NCBI RefSeq assembly: GCF_035594125.1
Contig: NW_026973704.1
Coordinates: 290,001 to 354,000 of the forward strand
Source of the DNA: Scylla paramamosain
Lineage: Eukaryota; Arthropoda; Malacostraca; Decapoda; Portunidae
Reading direction: 5' to 3'
DNA length: 64,000 nt
The notes below the pieces were generated by a model, which did not search any database, had not been told where the DNA came from, and saw only the letters and a list, made by a program, of their open reading frames with translations. The position numbers and the translations under genes were made by a program. This document shows positions 11,818 to 24,965 of this stretch, in pieces (position 1 is the stretch's first letter; every line of letters starts with the position of its first letter).

Positions 11818-12010
11818 CTGCGCCGCACCTCCACTACTTTCAAAATTCTTTAGTTCAAATGACACGGGTTTTCAAAGGTACCTTTTTATTATTCTAGCGA
11901 CACGTTAACATGATTTCTACATTATTAAAACACCCTTGAAAACACAGCTAAGTGTCTCTGTCGTGTTGGAAAACACTAGTGAGGGAGCAGAGCGCTTCTA
12001 AACACGGGTA
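11818..12010 (+). repeat. R-family dispersed repeat
   Basis: 'ctgcgccgcacctccact', 'acacgggttttcaaaggta', 'attctagcgacacgttaaca', 'gaaaacacagctaagtgtct' and 'agcgcttctaaacacggg' appear in the same order as the 10016-10245 copy. Confidence 0.7.
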
Positions 12011-12102
12011 TAAGGAGAAAGGGCGTCAGCGTGTCCTTGCGTCCTTCTTTTTTAACTTACACTGCTGAATATTTGACGCTGGTGGGTGACAGTCGCTGCG
12101 AG

Positions 12103-12147
<45 letters not shown>
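12103..12147. repeat. (GT)n tract
   Basis: A pure GT run followed by GTGG-rich sequence to about 12190. A T/A-rich run lies at 12265-12298. Confidence 0.95.
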
Positions 12148-12155
<8 letters not shown>

Positions 12156-12329
12156 GTTGTGTGTGTGTGGCGGGGGTGGGTGTGGATGTAGAGGATATTA
12201 CTGCCACTGACCTTGACTTCAATACCAGAAAACCCTGTATTCGTACTTTACTGTCTCATTAGTTTTTTTTATTTATTTATTTATTTTTTTTTTTTTTTGA
12301 AAGGCCAGGGGATGGTTAATCGGATTCTT

Positions 12330-12665
12330 AAAGCGTGTTTTTCTCATTAGTGGTATTGAATGCTTGTTTAACTATTACTAGAATCGTGAAAACACTCTAA
12401 TAACTTCCTTGTTAAACCGCCATTAGAAGCTTGAGGACACCTTTAAAAATTCTTAGTTGAACTGTTATCACAATCATGAAAACGTCCTTGAAAACTAATA
12501 ACTCCCTCTGGATTCTTGATAAATTGTCACTAGAATCATGAAAAGCCCTTGAAAACTTATAACTTCCTTGAATCATAAAAAAACCCATGAAAACCAATGA
12601 TATCTTTTCAATCTTACTAAACTATCACTATAATCATAAAAACACCCTTGAAAACTCCAGTAAGG
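12330..12665 (-). repeat. tandem amplification of an R-family core, about 5 units of 60-65 bases
   Basis: The order 'taaactRtcactagaatca', 'tgaaaacacccttgaaaact', 'aataacttcc' recurs about five times with divergence. Single-copy equivalents are seen in the R copies near 8700 and 49480. Confidence 0.65.
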
Positions 12666-13239
12666 TCCTTTAAAGCCTGGCAAAAGTAACTGACTAAACA
12701 TACTAAACACCTAAGTCTACAGAACTAAAACCCCCAGTGGTGACTCCCTCCACACGTGAGAGAAGCAAACGAATCAAGTCAGTGGTATTCATTACATTTT
12801 ACGCTAAGTCCAAATTGCAAGGGTTTACCGGCGTCAGTTGGACCAGTGCGGTGTGCTCACTCGTGCGGAGGAGATACTGAGGCTTAGGACGGCTTGAAAA
12901 TCGTGTAATTTTGGCAGCTTAATCCTTTCACAATGCTTGAGTCTCCCCCGCCAAGTAATCCACTCCTGCAAATCGGCTTGGGTCGTGGTGCTCCAAAGAC
13001 TCCACTACTCCGCACTCCACACTGCTCCCCCGTCCCTCCCGCCAATAGAATCACGGGCTGAGGAAACCACACTGCAAGGTGAGATGAAAGGCTGATCTTA
13101 AAGATGCCAGTGTTCCTCCCACCCCCACCCCCACCCCACCCTTCCCGCGCGCGCTGCGAGGTGTGGGCTGCACCGCTGAATGGAAATGGTACCTTCTGAT
13201 ATTCAACTCGCTAACTGTGCATGTCTGGCTAGTTTGACC

Positions 13240-13380
13240 TGACATACATACATACATACATACATACATAGGTAGATAAACAGACACAGACAGGCAGATA
13301 GATAGACAAACAGACAGACAAACAGACTGGAGGACAGACAGAAAGGCAGGATAAACAGATATAGATCAATATGCAGACAC

Positions 13381-13415
<35 letters not shown>

Positions 13416-13445
13416 CAGACAAACAAACAAACAAACAAACAAACA
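13240..13445. repeat. cluster of tetranucleotide repeats
   Basis: (ACAT)n at about 13242-13270, then degenerate (AGAC/AGAT)n, then (GATA)n at about 13382-13415 and (AAAC)n to 13445. Short A-runs follow at 13480-13520. Confidence 0.9.
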
Positions 13446-13888
13446 GGTATCAGGTGCAATCATATACTGAACTAACACCCCCCCAAAAAAAAAAAGAAAG
13501 AAAAGAAAAGAAAAAAAATTACAAACTTGTGCCTTGTAGGAGAAGAAAACGTATTATTTATTTGACTTCTCCACCGGCGGGACGTGACGGAGGAGACAAT
13601 GTGCCGTCCATGGGATGCTGGTGCCGAGTAGAGGGCGCCTTTGTGTAAATCCTCTCTAGACAATCATTTATCCTATCATCTATACGTTCCTTGGCTTCTG
13701 TTTAGCCGAAACCCCTTGAATTATTACCGTTGTTGTTTCTTGTTTACCTGAAGAATTCCAAGCAGCGGCTGAGAAGTGTATTAAAAAGATGCTAATTTTG
13801 TCAGGTTTTAAATGTTCTTTCTCCAAAATGTGTAAGTATAAATGTGTTCCAAATAAATGTTATGCAAGTTTTTTTTTTTTTTTCTTAG

Positions 13889-14039
13889 GTATTTTTCCTT
13901 CACCACACCACAACACCACAACACAACCCAGCCTGTGAGGTCCAACCTTCGCTCAGCCCCTCACTCCTGCACCCCAGTATTTCCCATTCATCCGAGGTTC
14001 ATTTGCAGCCTTGATGATGGACGGGACAAAGTCATTACC
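13889..14039 (+). CDS. possible internal exon, unidentified
   Basis: A T-rich tract ending in 'cttag' precedes 151 bases open in one frame (starting with one base of a split codon) that stop exactly at a consensus donor (ACC|GTAAGT). The deduced peptide includes PVFPIHPRFICSLDDGRDK. No domain is recognised. The start of the peptide is His/Thr/Gln-rich and could be low-complexity by chance. The only support is splice signals plus an open frame. Confidence 0.28.
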
Positions 14040-14119
14040 GTAAGTGTGTGCCACTAACAGGGACAGTATCAGCAGTCTGTCACTGGTATAACGCCTGTCT
14101 ATCGCCCTTTGCTCTCTAT

Positions 14120-14225
14120 TTCTCTCTCACCACGACTATTTTCAAAGGCCAGAGATGATTAGCTTAGCCTGGTTCTCAAGAATATTTCACCTTTAAAAAT
14201 GTAGAAACCTTATTAATGAGTAGTT
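14120..14225 (-). repeat. R-family dispersed repeat, partial
   Basis: 'ctctctcaccacgactattt' then 'tcaaaggccagagatgatta' then 'taaaaatgtagaaacctt' matches the complement of the first half of other R copies. Homology ends near 14225. Confidence 0.65.
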
Positions 14226-14741
14226 AATGGCCCAGGAGGAGGAGGACATCTGGTTTGAGAAATCTGAGTTACACTGGACACGTTTCGTTAAGCACAGCAA
14301 GGTTGGGTGAACGGAGGAAGGCTACCCCGCGTCTCCAACAAGCTGCCAAGTAGAGAGGTAGTTTTGGTGGTGTATTCTTAGGCACAAAGTAAAACCAGCT
14401 CGTGTTTCTCGGTTTTCAGTGCCAAGGAATAGAGATTGCAGCCCAAAGTGGAAAGTGAAACCGGTTTTATACTTCTCTATTTTCAAAACTAAAGAATAGA
14501 GGAGATTATGAAGCTGCAATCTACGGTCTCAAAGTGGAACCAGCTTCATGTCCCCCCCTCTATTTTCAGCGCTAAAGAACAGAGGTAAAATAGAACCGGC
14601 CCCACGTTTCTCTACTTTCACTGGTAATAAAATGGATTAATTCACTATTACATTCCTAACTGTAAACAGTGGCTGGCTTTATATTTCCACATATTCAATC
14701 AAAGCTGATTTTGTGTCGCCCATTTTGCTGCTGTTACTCTT

Positions 14742-14793
<52 letters not shown>

Positions 14794-14877
14794 TAATCTC
14801 TTTAAAAAACAGATCCTGTGAGAGAAATGTGTTTAAGAGTACCGGCGTCAGTGTTTGATGCGTGGAGATGGCCTGGA

Positions 14878-14913
<36 letters not shown>
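14742..14913. repeat. (AC)n and (GACA)n tracts
   Basis: (AC)n at about 14742-14790 and (GACA)n at about 14877-14913, separated by non-repetitive sequence. Confidence 0.95.
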
Positions 14914-14914
<1 letters not shown>

Positions 14915-15291
14915 GGAAGAAGACAGACTGAATGGAGAAGGCCGGAGTGGAGTCACATGAATGAGGAGAGTAATAATAATGAAGACGGTAATATAAAAAC
15001 GCAACATTATACCACATTTACCGTAGGATAACCATTATATAATCCTATTTCCTATAAATGACGTTCTTTGTCAAGCATCGTCTGCCCCCACTCACCTGCT
15101 GCCACGATTTACGGAGGAGGAGGAGGAGGTGGGGGGCGGAAGCAGCGAGTTGGCCTCTTATCGAAAATTTGTCAGTTCCCCATTAAATTTTATTATTGGG
15201 GAACGAGTGGCGGAGGAGCAGCAGGAGGAAGGGAGGTAGTGGTGGTCGTGGTGGTGGTTATTCCAAGGCTCAGTTCGGAAAGTTCAGATTG

Positions 15292-15293
<2 letters not shown>

Positions 15294-15349
<56 letters not shown>

Positions 15350-15390
15350 TGCGCCTTCTCTCACTGTATCATCGCACGTTTCTTCTTTCC

Positions 15391-15473
<83 letters not shown>
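15294..15473. repeat. two (CT)n tracts
   Basis: (CT)n at about 15294-15346 and 15394-15473, followed by about 240 bases of CTTCC-rich pyrimidine sequence. Confidence 0.95.
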
Positions 15474-15476
<3 letters not shown>

Positions 15477-15721
15477 TCCTCTCTTCCTCCTTCAATTCCT
15501 TCTTTTTCCTCTTTCTGGTTCCCGTCTTCCTTCTGTCACTACTTCCTTCTTAATCTATCTTCCCCTCCTCCCTTCCATTCCTCCATCTCTCCTTATCTAA
15601 CTCTTTCATCCTTTCTTCCTTCTTTCCCTCTCTCTCCTTCAGTTCCTTCATTACATCCTTTCCTTCACTCCCTTCTACCGTTCATCGAACTTCCCTTTCT
15701 CTCCCAACGTTCATTCATTTT

Positions 15722-15834
15722 GTGGTGGTGGTGGTGGTGGTGGTTTGACGTATGAGAATGGTAGGTTGAAATTATGATGATGGTGGTAGTGATGGCGGTG
15801 GTGATGATAGTGATAGATCTCGTGAGTGATGGTT

Positions 15835-15888
<54 letters not shown>

Positions 15889-15990
15889 ACAGCAGTAGTA
15901 GTAGTAGTAGTGAAGATGGTAGTGGTATAGGTGATGACGATAATAGTTGTTAGTGGTGGTGTTGCAGTAGTAATAGTGGTTGTTAAAGTA
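15722..15990. repeat. (GGT)n and (AGT)n trinucleotide cluster
   Basis: (GGT)n at about 15722-15744 and (AGT)n at about 15836-15888, with further GAT/GGT/AGT variants to about 15990. Confidence 0.9.
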
Positions 15991-16002
15991 CTATGTTTTT
16001 GC

Positions 16003-16284
16003 TGTGGTGGTGGTGGTGGTGGTGGTGGTGGTGCTGCATGACCTGCAGTGTTTGTTTAGACAGACGAGTCAAGGTGAGGGAGGATGGACTTTCTCACCTC
16101 CAGCTCCTCCTCCACCACTTCCTCTTCCTTCTCCTCCTCCTTCTCCACCACCACCACCACCACCTCCTCCTCCTCCTCCTCCTCCTCCTCCTCCTCCTCC
16201 ACCTCTTCCTCCTTCTCCTCCTCCTCCTCCACCACCACCAACACCACAACCACTGTGTGTGTGTGTGTGTGTGTGTGACCTGAC

Positions 16285-16380
<96 letters not shown>

Positions 16381-16475
16381 GTGGTATGTTTAACATAAAC
16401 CATACTAAAAAGGAAATAAAGTTGAGAGAGAGAGAGAGAGAGAGAGACTGCCTGCCTGCCTGCCTGCCTGCCTGC
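16003..16475. repeat. compound microsatellite with six motifs
   Basis: (GGT)n 16003-16032, (CCT/CCA)n about 16105-16245, (GT)n 16253-16276, (CT)n 16286-16376, (GA)n 16424-16446 and (CTGC)n 16447-16475. CT and GA blocks about 50 bases apart form potential hairpin arms. All long frames here are repeat artefacts. Confidence 0.95.
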
Positions 16476-17326
16476 CTTCCCACGGTACCTGGCAAGATCC
16501 AGGAGACCAAAGACAAGGACATGAGAGTTACGTTTCTATATCGGACACATTATTTATTTTCAGACTGAGATCCACACACACTCCTATGGTTTTGTTGTCA
16601 CGGCCTTGAGTGATGTTGAGTCATAGAGTAATGGATTAATGACAACATCAGCATTTTCCTCTAAATCCTTCGTGTGTCGTGCAAGCGAAGTAAGCGTCAA
16701 AATTCACCTCCTCTTACAACCAGTAGGACAACTTGGACTGTACGTCAGCCGTTCAGACATGACACCAACTCGTCACGGTGGTCAGATAGAAATGAAAATT
16801 CATTGTGTGTTATTCACCTGCAAGATGGCAGTATGTAACAATAAGTTCATAAATCTCCCACCAGACGGCAGAATACTCACTAAGATAATTTGCAAGGCTA
16901 TATATCACTCCAGCTAACAGATGGCATGACAAACCGATACACCGTCTGATTCACTAATTGACTGGCTGACTACCTAGCTGAGGAACCAAACAGGTACTAC
17001 ACATAATAAGATCATTAACCAACGAGCCAATGGGCAAATAAAACAGAGCTACTTCAAAACTTAAAAATAAGACACTCAGAATGAAAAATATGTGAAATAT
17101 CAATAAAACTGGAAGAGAGACTACTTCAAGTCACCATCTATGAGAAAGAAAGCATATCTAGTACATACCTGCAGCCACACTAATGACCAAGCCACACCTG
17201 TCCTTCGCTTACCTGTGGAGAGGCGGAAATTAATTACTGAAGAAGGGGAGCACTTCATGAGGGGGAGAAGGGAGGGAGGGAAGGTGGGAGGAGGGTTGGG
17301 AAGGAGGTAAGCACCAGTCTGTTTAG

Positions 17327-17329
<3 letters not shown>
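16476..17329. other. gene-free stretch
   Basis: Unique-looking DNA with no recognised coding or mobile sequence. The 92-residue frame at 16639-16917 has no domain and no clear splice context. Confidence 0.45.
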
Positions 17330-17649
<320 letters not shown>

Positions 17650-17864
17650 CAGCATAGTCATCCCTGTTATCCATGATTTCAGCCTCCATGGTTTCACTGT
17701 ACATGGATTCCTGCAAAGCACAAATTCAAATAACAGAGGAGGAGATGAGAGGCAACTTACCAGTGTTAATTGTCTTTCTCTATCTATTTAGTTAATTGAT
17801 AAATAAAATGTTTGTAAGCATGTACATGCAGTTTTTCTTTACTTAAACAAGGTTTTCATGGCTC

Positions 17865-18150
17865 AGGGGTGTTAACTAGTTTTCCTTAGTTAGAATGACT
17901 ACTGCTTCCATGTACAAGACTTGCCTCTGTGAGCTGAACACACAGCAGGGGTGAGGATGTCTGTCTTCATGTCTGTCTTTCTCTCACCCTAAACCTTCCA
18001 AACCTTGGTTTTTGTGTTATACATGATAGAGAGGTGGCCCATAAAATGTACTTCAGCCTTCCATCACCTGAATCTAATGCACTTTATATTTCTGTCCAGA
18101 ATTATGCCAAGTCTGTCCTCCAACTAGCCAAAACCTCCTTCATCAGGCAG
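17865..18150 (+). pseudogene. LINE family A fragment, endonuclease-RT linker region
   Basis: 'gaatgactactgcttcc', 'ccttccaaaccttggttt', 'atgatagagaggtggccca' and 'ccaactagccaaaacctcct' match, in order, positions 20805-21080 of the LINE copy at 20.4-22.9 kb. The fragment carries stops and indels and is truncated on both sides. Homology fades after about 18150. Confidence 0.8.
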
Positions 18151-18574
18151 TAATAGCCCCCTTATTTGTCTTCCAGGGCCACCCACACCATTTTTTAGTT
18201 TCAGACAGCACAATTCCCTTCCTCCCTGAACCACCTTGACCAATGCTTCACTTGTCCTGGATGCTGCAACTGTTCACTTATTTCTTTAACTCAATTATAC
18301 ACATACACATTCTTACTCCCCTATAAATATTGCAACACACAAAATGACAAAAGAAAAGAAAAAAAAAAATGCACAGAAAGTAGAGAATCGGAATGATACG
18401 AGCTACACTGCAGGTCACTGGTTAAAATTACAAGTGCTTTCAAGTGTGTGTTTAAGGTTCCAGTGGCAGATTAACAACATGTCTACAGTATTTGCAGAAG
18501 AAGCACTAAAAATACAATATTTCCCATATTATGCATACATAATGGTGTTTTTGTATGTGTGTGTGTGTGTGTGT

Positions 18575-18606
<32 letters not shown>

Positions 18607-19209
18607 TTGTTATATATATGTTGTAATAGATTGAGCTTGGGTAATTTATGTAATATCAACGCCAATAAATAATTAGAGTCGATTCATATAACAGTAAATG
18701 TTAACACTATCGTAAAACTGCTATAATTTATTAATAGTTAGATTATATCAATTTTTTTTTTTTTTAGTTGGCTAAAATAAAAAAAAAAAAAAAACGTTTT
18801 TTCTAATGCTTAAATTTCCAAGATGGCCGCCGTTCACTCCCTGGAAATCATGGGATCGAAAGTCTTGCAAATATACGTGTTAATGGCATTCATATTGATC
18901 TTACCTATATAAATTAGTTTTCTCTTTTTCCTCTTTTCTTTAACTTCTTGCACTAAAAACTGACAATTAATAAAACAAAACATTACGAAATAATAGATAC
19001 AATGGAAGAGACGCTTACACTATCCTAAAAACTATTTAGAAATAGTAGTAGAGATTAATTCAATTTTTTAGTTTATGTTAATTTTTTTTTCGTTTTCTCT
19101 AATGCAAGACATCCGCCGTTCTCTTTTATCTCCCTAATTTACAAAGAGTAAGGTCAAATTTTTGCAAGTTTACGTGTTTACATAGACCTTATTGACATTA
19201 CACGTATTG
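18151..19209. other. gene-free stretch with GT tract and a weak R-like segment
   Basis: A weak R-family resemblance is seen at about 18400-18490 ('ggttccagtggcagattaac'). (GT)n lies at about 18558-18606. AT-rich DNA with T and A runs near 18750-18795 follows. A repeated block 'ccgccgttc..aaatttgcaag' style similarity links about 18820-18900 and 19105-19190, so it may be an old duplication. Confidence 0.4.
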
Positions 19210-20380
<1,171 letters not shown>

Positions 20381-20429
20381 CATCTTACCTGAGCCTCCGC
20401 GTGACCGAAACTCTCGTCACAGATAGTTC

Positions 20430-22975
20430 CCCACACACTATTTTTACCTTTGCAGAGATCTCCATTCTTGGAGACTTCAATGTTCACCACCAGCTTTGGC
20501 TTTCCTCTCCCTTCACTGACCATCCTGGTGAACTAGCCTACAACTTTGCTATCCTCCACGACCTAGAGTAATTGGTGCAACACCCTACTCGTATTCCTGA
20601 CCATCGTGGAGATACGCCCAACATTCTTGACCTTTTTCTGACTTCTAATCTTGCTTATGCTGTCACCCTTTCTTCTCTGCTGGGCTCCTCCGATCACAAT
20701 CTCATATCTGTATCATCTCAGGATCCCCTAAGTGAAGGTGCCTCTGGCGTTTTGCCTCTGCTAGTTGGGGGGACCTGAGGAGGTATTTTGCTGGTTTTCC
20801 TTGGAATGACTACTGCTTCCGTGTCAGAGACCCGTCTTTGTGTGCTGAGCGCATAACAGAGGTGATAGTGTCTGGCATGGAGGCGTACATTCCTCACTCT
20901 TTTTCTCGACCTAAACCTTCCAAACCTTGGTTTAACACAGCTTGTTCTCATGCTATACATGATAGAGAGGTGGCCCACAAAAGGTACTTAAGCCTTCCAT
21001 CACCAGAATCTCATGCACTTTATATTTCTGCCCGGAACCATGCCAAGTCTGTTCTCCAACTAGCCAAAAACTCCTTCATTAACAGAAAGTGTCAAAACCT
21101 TTCAAGATCTAACTCTCCTCGTGACTTCTGGCATTTAGTCAAAAATATCTCCAATAACTCTGCTTCTTCTTCTTTCCCTCCTCTACTTCAACCAGATGGC
21201 ACCACTGCTATCACATCTATTTTTAAAGCTGAACTCTTCGCTCGAACCTTTGCTAAAAACTCTACCTCGGACGATTCTGGGCTTGTTCCTCCCTCTCCTC
21301 CACCCTCTGACTACTTCATGCCACGTATTAAAATTCTTCGCAATGATGTTTTCCATGCCCTCGCTGGCCTAGATCCTCAGAAGGCTTATGGACCTGATGG
21401 GATCCCTCCTATTGTTCTCCGAAACACTATTGTTTCTCCGAAACGACTAAGCAAGGTGCTTGCACCTTGCTTAGTCAAACCCTTTCTGCTCTATCTGTCA
21501 ACATCTACCTTTCCTTCTTGCTGGAAGTTTGCCTACATTCAGCCTGTTCCTAAAAAGGGTGACCGTTCTAATCCCTCAAACTACCGTTCTATTGCTTTAA
21601 TTTCCTGCCTATCTAAAGTTTTTGAATCTATCCTCAACAGGAAGATTCTTAAACATCTATCACTTCACAACCTTCTATCTGATCGCCAGTATGGGTTCCG
21701 TCAAGGCCGCTCTACTGGTAATCTTCTGGCTTTCCTTACTGAGTCTTGGTCATCCTCTTTTAGAGATTTTGGTGACTTTTGCTGTTGCCTTGGACAACAG
21801 ATAGAGTCTGGCACAAACCTTTGATTTCCAAACTAACCTCCTACGGTTTCTATTCTCTCTGTAACTTCATCTCAAGTTTCCTTTCTGACCGTTCTATTGC
21901 TGCTGTGGTAGACGGTCACTGTTCTTCTCCTAAATCTATTAACAGTGGTGTTCCTCAGGGTTCCGTCCTGTCACCCACTCTCTTCTTATTATTCATTAAT
22001 GATCTTCTAAACCAAACTTCTTGTCCTATCCACTCCTACGCTGATGATACCACCCTGCATTTTTCCACTTCTTTTCATAGACGTCCAACCCTTCAGGAGG
22101 TAAACATTTCACGCAGGGAAGCCACAGAACGCTTGACTTCTGATCTTTCTAAAATTTCTGATTGGGGCAGAGCAAACTTGGTATTGTTCAATGCCTCAAA
22201 AACTCAATTCCTCCATCTATCAACTCGACACAACCTTCCAGACAACTATCCCCTCTTCTTCAATGACACTCAACTGTCCCCCTCTTCTACAATGAACATC
22301 CTCGGTCTGTCCTTTACTTATAATCTGAACTGGAAACTTTACATCTCATCTCTAGCTAAAACAGCTTCTATGAAGTTAAGTGTTCTGAGACGTCTCCGCC
22401 AGTTTTCTCACCCCCCCCCCCAAACTGCTAGCTCTGTACAAGGGCCTTATCCGTCCATGTATGGAGTATGCTTCACATGTCTGGGGGGGTTCCACTCATA
22501 CTGCTCTTCTAGACAGGGTGGAATCAAAAGCTTTTCGTCTCATCAACTCCTCTCCTCTAACTGACTGTCTTCAGCCTCTCTCTCACCGCCACAATGTTGC
22601 ATATCTAGCTGTCTTCTACCGCTATTTTCATGCTAACTGCTCTTCTGATCTCGCTAACTGCATGCCTCCGCTCCTCCCGCGGCCTCGCTGCACAAGACTT
22701 TCTTCTTTCTCTCACCCCTATTCTGTCCACCTCTCTAACGCAAGAGTTAACCAGTATTCTCAATCATTCATCCCTTTCTCTGGTAAACTCTGGAACTCCC
22801 TGCCTGCTTCTGTATTTCCACCTTCCTATGACTTGAATTCCTTCAAGAGGGAGGTTTCAAGACACTTATTCATAAATTTTTGACCACTGCTTTGACCCTT
22901 TTATGGGACTGGCATTTCAGTGGGCATTTTTTTTATTGGATTTTTGTTACCCTCGGCCAGTGTCCTTTATAGGAG
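20430..22975 (+). pseudogene. LINE family A (Jockey/CR1-like), broken endonuclease-reverse transcriptase
   Basis: A 5'-truncated non-LTR retrotransposon whose protein would nick target DNA and reverse-transcribe its own RNA. It starts inside the APE endonuclease ([21 protein letters not shown] near 20690). The reverse transcriptase follows with KAYGPDG, NYRSIALISCLSKVFESIL, GVPQGSVLSPTLFLLFINDL and an intact YADD at about 22037. The reading frame is broken by a stop near 20569, by a small deletion at about 21793 that removes the ISKAF part of the catalytic motif-A block, and by a frameshift at the C-run near 22411. The C-terminal part (22461-22883) is open. The 3' UTR ('ggactggcatttcagtgggc') runs into (TC)n at 22989. 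Clade assignment is from memory. Confidence 0.9.
21445..21476. repeat. perfect hairpin inside the LINE RT
   Basis: Two 15-base arms (GACTAAGCAAGGTGC and its complement) flank a 2-base loop. Other family A copies have only one arm, so the second arm looks like a local inverted duplication. Confidence 0.85.
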
Positions 22976-22986
22976 ATTTTATAACA

Positions 22987-23092
<106 letters not shown>

Positions 23093-23246
23093 TCGATAGA
23101 TACACAGTCATGTACACCAAGTCCTCCGTGTGTACAAAATCTTTTGTGCGTTTCTTGCCCCTCACACAAGACATCATTGAACAGAAAACGGGATCCTGAC
23201 CTACGTAATGCTAGAATTAAATAATTCATGTTAGTTTCCCTTAAAA

Positions 23247-23697
23247 TCAGTCTTTCACCATTATTCTGTCCACCTCCCAGATGCAAGAGTTAACCAGTAT
23301 TCTCAGTCTTTCACCATTATTCTGTCCACCTCCCAGATGCAAGAGTTAACCAGTATTCTCAGTCTTTCACCATTAATCTGTCCACCTCCCAGATGCAAGA
23401 GTTAACCAGTTTTCTCAGTCTTTCACCGCTATTCTATCCACCTCCCTAATGCAAGAGTTAACCAGTATTCTCAGTCTTTCACCATTATTCTGTCCACCTC
23501 CCAGATGCCAGAGTTAACCAGTATTCTCAGTCTTTCACCACTATTCTGTCCACCTCCCTAATGCTAATTAGGTAATTAGCTAATGGTATTCTCAGTCTTT
23601 CACTACTATACTGTCCACCTCCCTGATGCAAGAGTTAACCAGTATTCTCAGTCATTCACCACTATTCTGTCCACCTCCCTGATGCAAGAGTTAACCA
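23247..23697 (+). repeat. satellite of 56-bp units derived from LINE family A ORF
   Basis: Each unit is 'aagagttaaccagtattctc', then 'agtctttcaccattattctg', then 'tccacctcccagatgc'. Unit starts ('atgc') fall at 23281, 23337, 23393, 23449, 23505, 23561, 23626 and 23682, a period of 56 except for one 9-base insertion. The unit equals the LINE segment encoding HPYSVHLSNARVNQYSQSF at about 22718-22775. Because 56 is not a multiple of three, the array cannot be read through. Confidence 0.93.
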
Positions 23698-23704
23698 GTA
23701 GAAA

Positions 23705-24010
23705 ATTTAACTACTACTTCTACTACTACTATTACTACTACTACTACTACCACTATTGCTTACCACTATTACTATCACCGAAATAGTTATTCCTAGTAAA
23801 TTTTACGGCTCCTTTAAGACGATAGTCCGACACACAACATCGGCCGCCTGATAGTCAAAATAGTCATCACATATGTATGACCATTCACTACTACTGCTAC
23901 TACTGCCATCATTGTTGTTGTTGTTGTTGTTGTTGTTGATGATACGAATCTGAATAAGAGTAAAGGGTTAGGCTAGTAACAGTAGTAGTAGTAGTAGTAA
24001 TAGTAACCAC
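23705..24010. repeat. scattered trinucleotide tracts
   Basis: (ACT)n near 23711-23752, (GTT)n near 23906-23937 and (AGT)n near 23980-24000, separated by short unique DNA. No gene is seen. Confidence 0.85.
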
Positions 24011-24040
24011 AATTCTTAATTAAAATATCTTAAACTTCAA

Positions 24041-24335
24041 CAATTGTAACTACCACAATTGTAGCTACCACAATTGTAACTACCACAATTGTAACTACCA
24101 CAATTGTAACTACCACAATTGTAACTACCACAATTGTAACCACCAAAATTGTAACTACCAAAATTGTAACTACCACAATTGTAGCTACCACAATTGTAAC
24201 TACCACAATTGTAACTACCACAATTGTAGCCACCAAAATTGTAACTACCACAATTGTAACTACCACAATTGTAACCACCAAAATTGTAACTACCACAATT
24301 GTAACTACCACAATTATAACTACCACAATTGTACA
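24041..24335. repeat. 15-bp minisatellite (taccacaattgtaac)n, about 20 units
   Basis: Units differ at a few sites (tagc for taac, aaaatt for caatt). Every canonical unit contains the palindrome CAATTG. A 15-base period keeps frames open, giving minus-strand SYNCG repeats and VVVTI repeats, but neither has independent coding support. Confidence 0.95.
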
Positions 24336-24338
24336 TAC

Positions 24339-24618
24339 CATAGCATTTCCACTGTAGTCATGTTTTCCACCTACCAACATTACTTCCCAGCCACCATCAC
24401 CACCACCACCACTACTACCACAATCCATCTCATCACTGCCATCACCACAGTGGTCATAATCATCACATTTAAATTGTGGTAAGATGCACTTGTGGTTGTG
24501 GCAGACGAACTGTGGTGGCGAACAATGTTGGTGGTGGTGGTAGTTGTAGTAGTAATAGTGGTTACTGTGGTGGTAGTCAAGACGGTGGTCAGTCAGTCTA
24601 TAGGTAGTAAGGAGGCAC
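24339..24618 (-). CDS. exon encoding an LDL-receptor class A domain
   Basis: On the minus strand an acceptor (ttatccttgcag) opens at 24618. A consensus donor (ATG|GTATGT) closes at 24339, with one open frame between. After a His/Tyr-rich stretch the exon encodes a full LDLa module at 24524-24420. Its six cysteines read [35 protein letters not shown], including the acidic calcium-binding signature. The domain is followed by a Gly-rich tail. LDLa domains are extracellular ligand-binding modules of lipoprotein-receptor relatives, secreted proteases and chitin-binding proteins; which gene this is cannot be told. The 15-bp minisatellite starts right after the donor, in the presumed intron. Seen: domain and splice signals. 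Inferred: that the gene is active. Confidence 0.72.
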
Positions 24619-24654
24619 CTGCAAGGATAATAATAATAATAATTGTGATTGTGA

Positions 24655-24961
<307 letters not shown>

Positions 24962-24965
<4 letters not shown>

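Noticed and set aside
12265..12298. Poly-A/T run as a retrotransposon tail
   Set aside because: No LINE or SINE body adjacent to it could be recognised.
16639..16917. 92-residue open frame
   Set aside because: No similarity, no strong acceptor/donor pair, and composition like its surroundings.
20718..20978. Minus-strand frame MGHLSIMYSMRTSCVKP and its relative at 55827-56030
   Set aside because: Antisense shadows of LINE family A coding sequence; they recur only because the LINE recurs.
23247..23697. CRISPR-like or regulatory tandem array
   Set aside because: Head-to-tail 56-mers with no unique spacers, matching LINE coding sequence.
24030..24340. CRISPR-like regular array
   Set aside because: Units are contiguous 15-mers without spacers, in an animal genome; it is a minisatellite.
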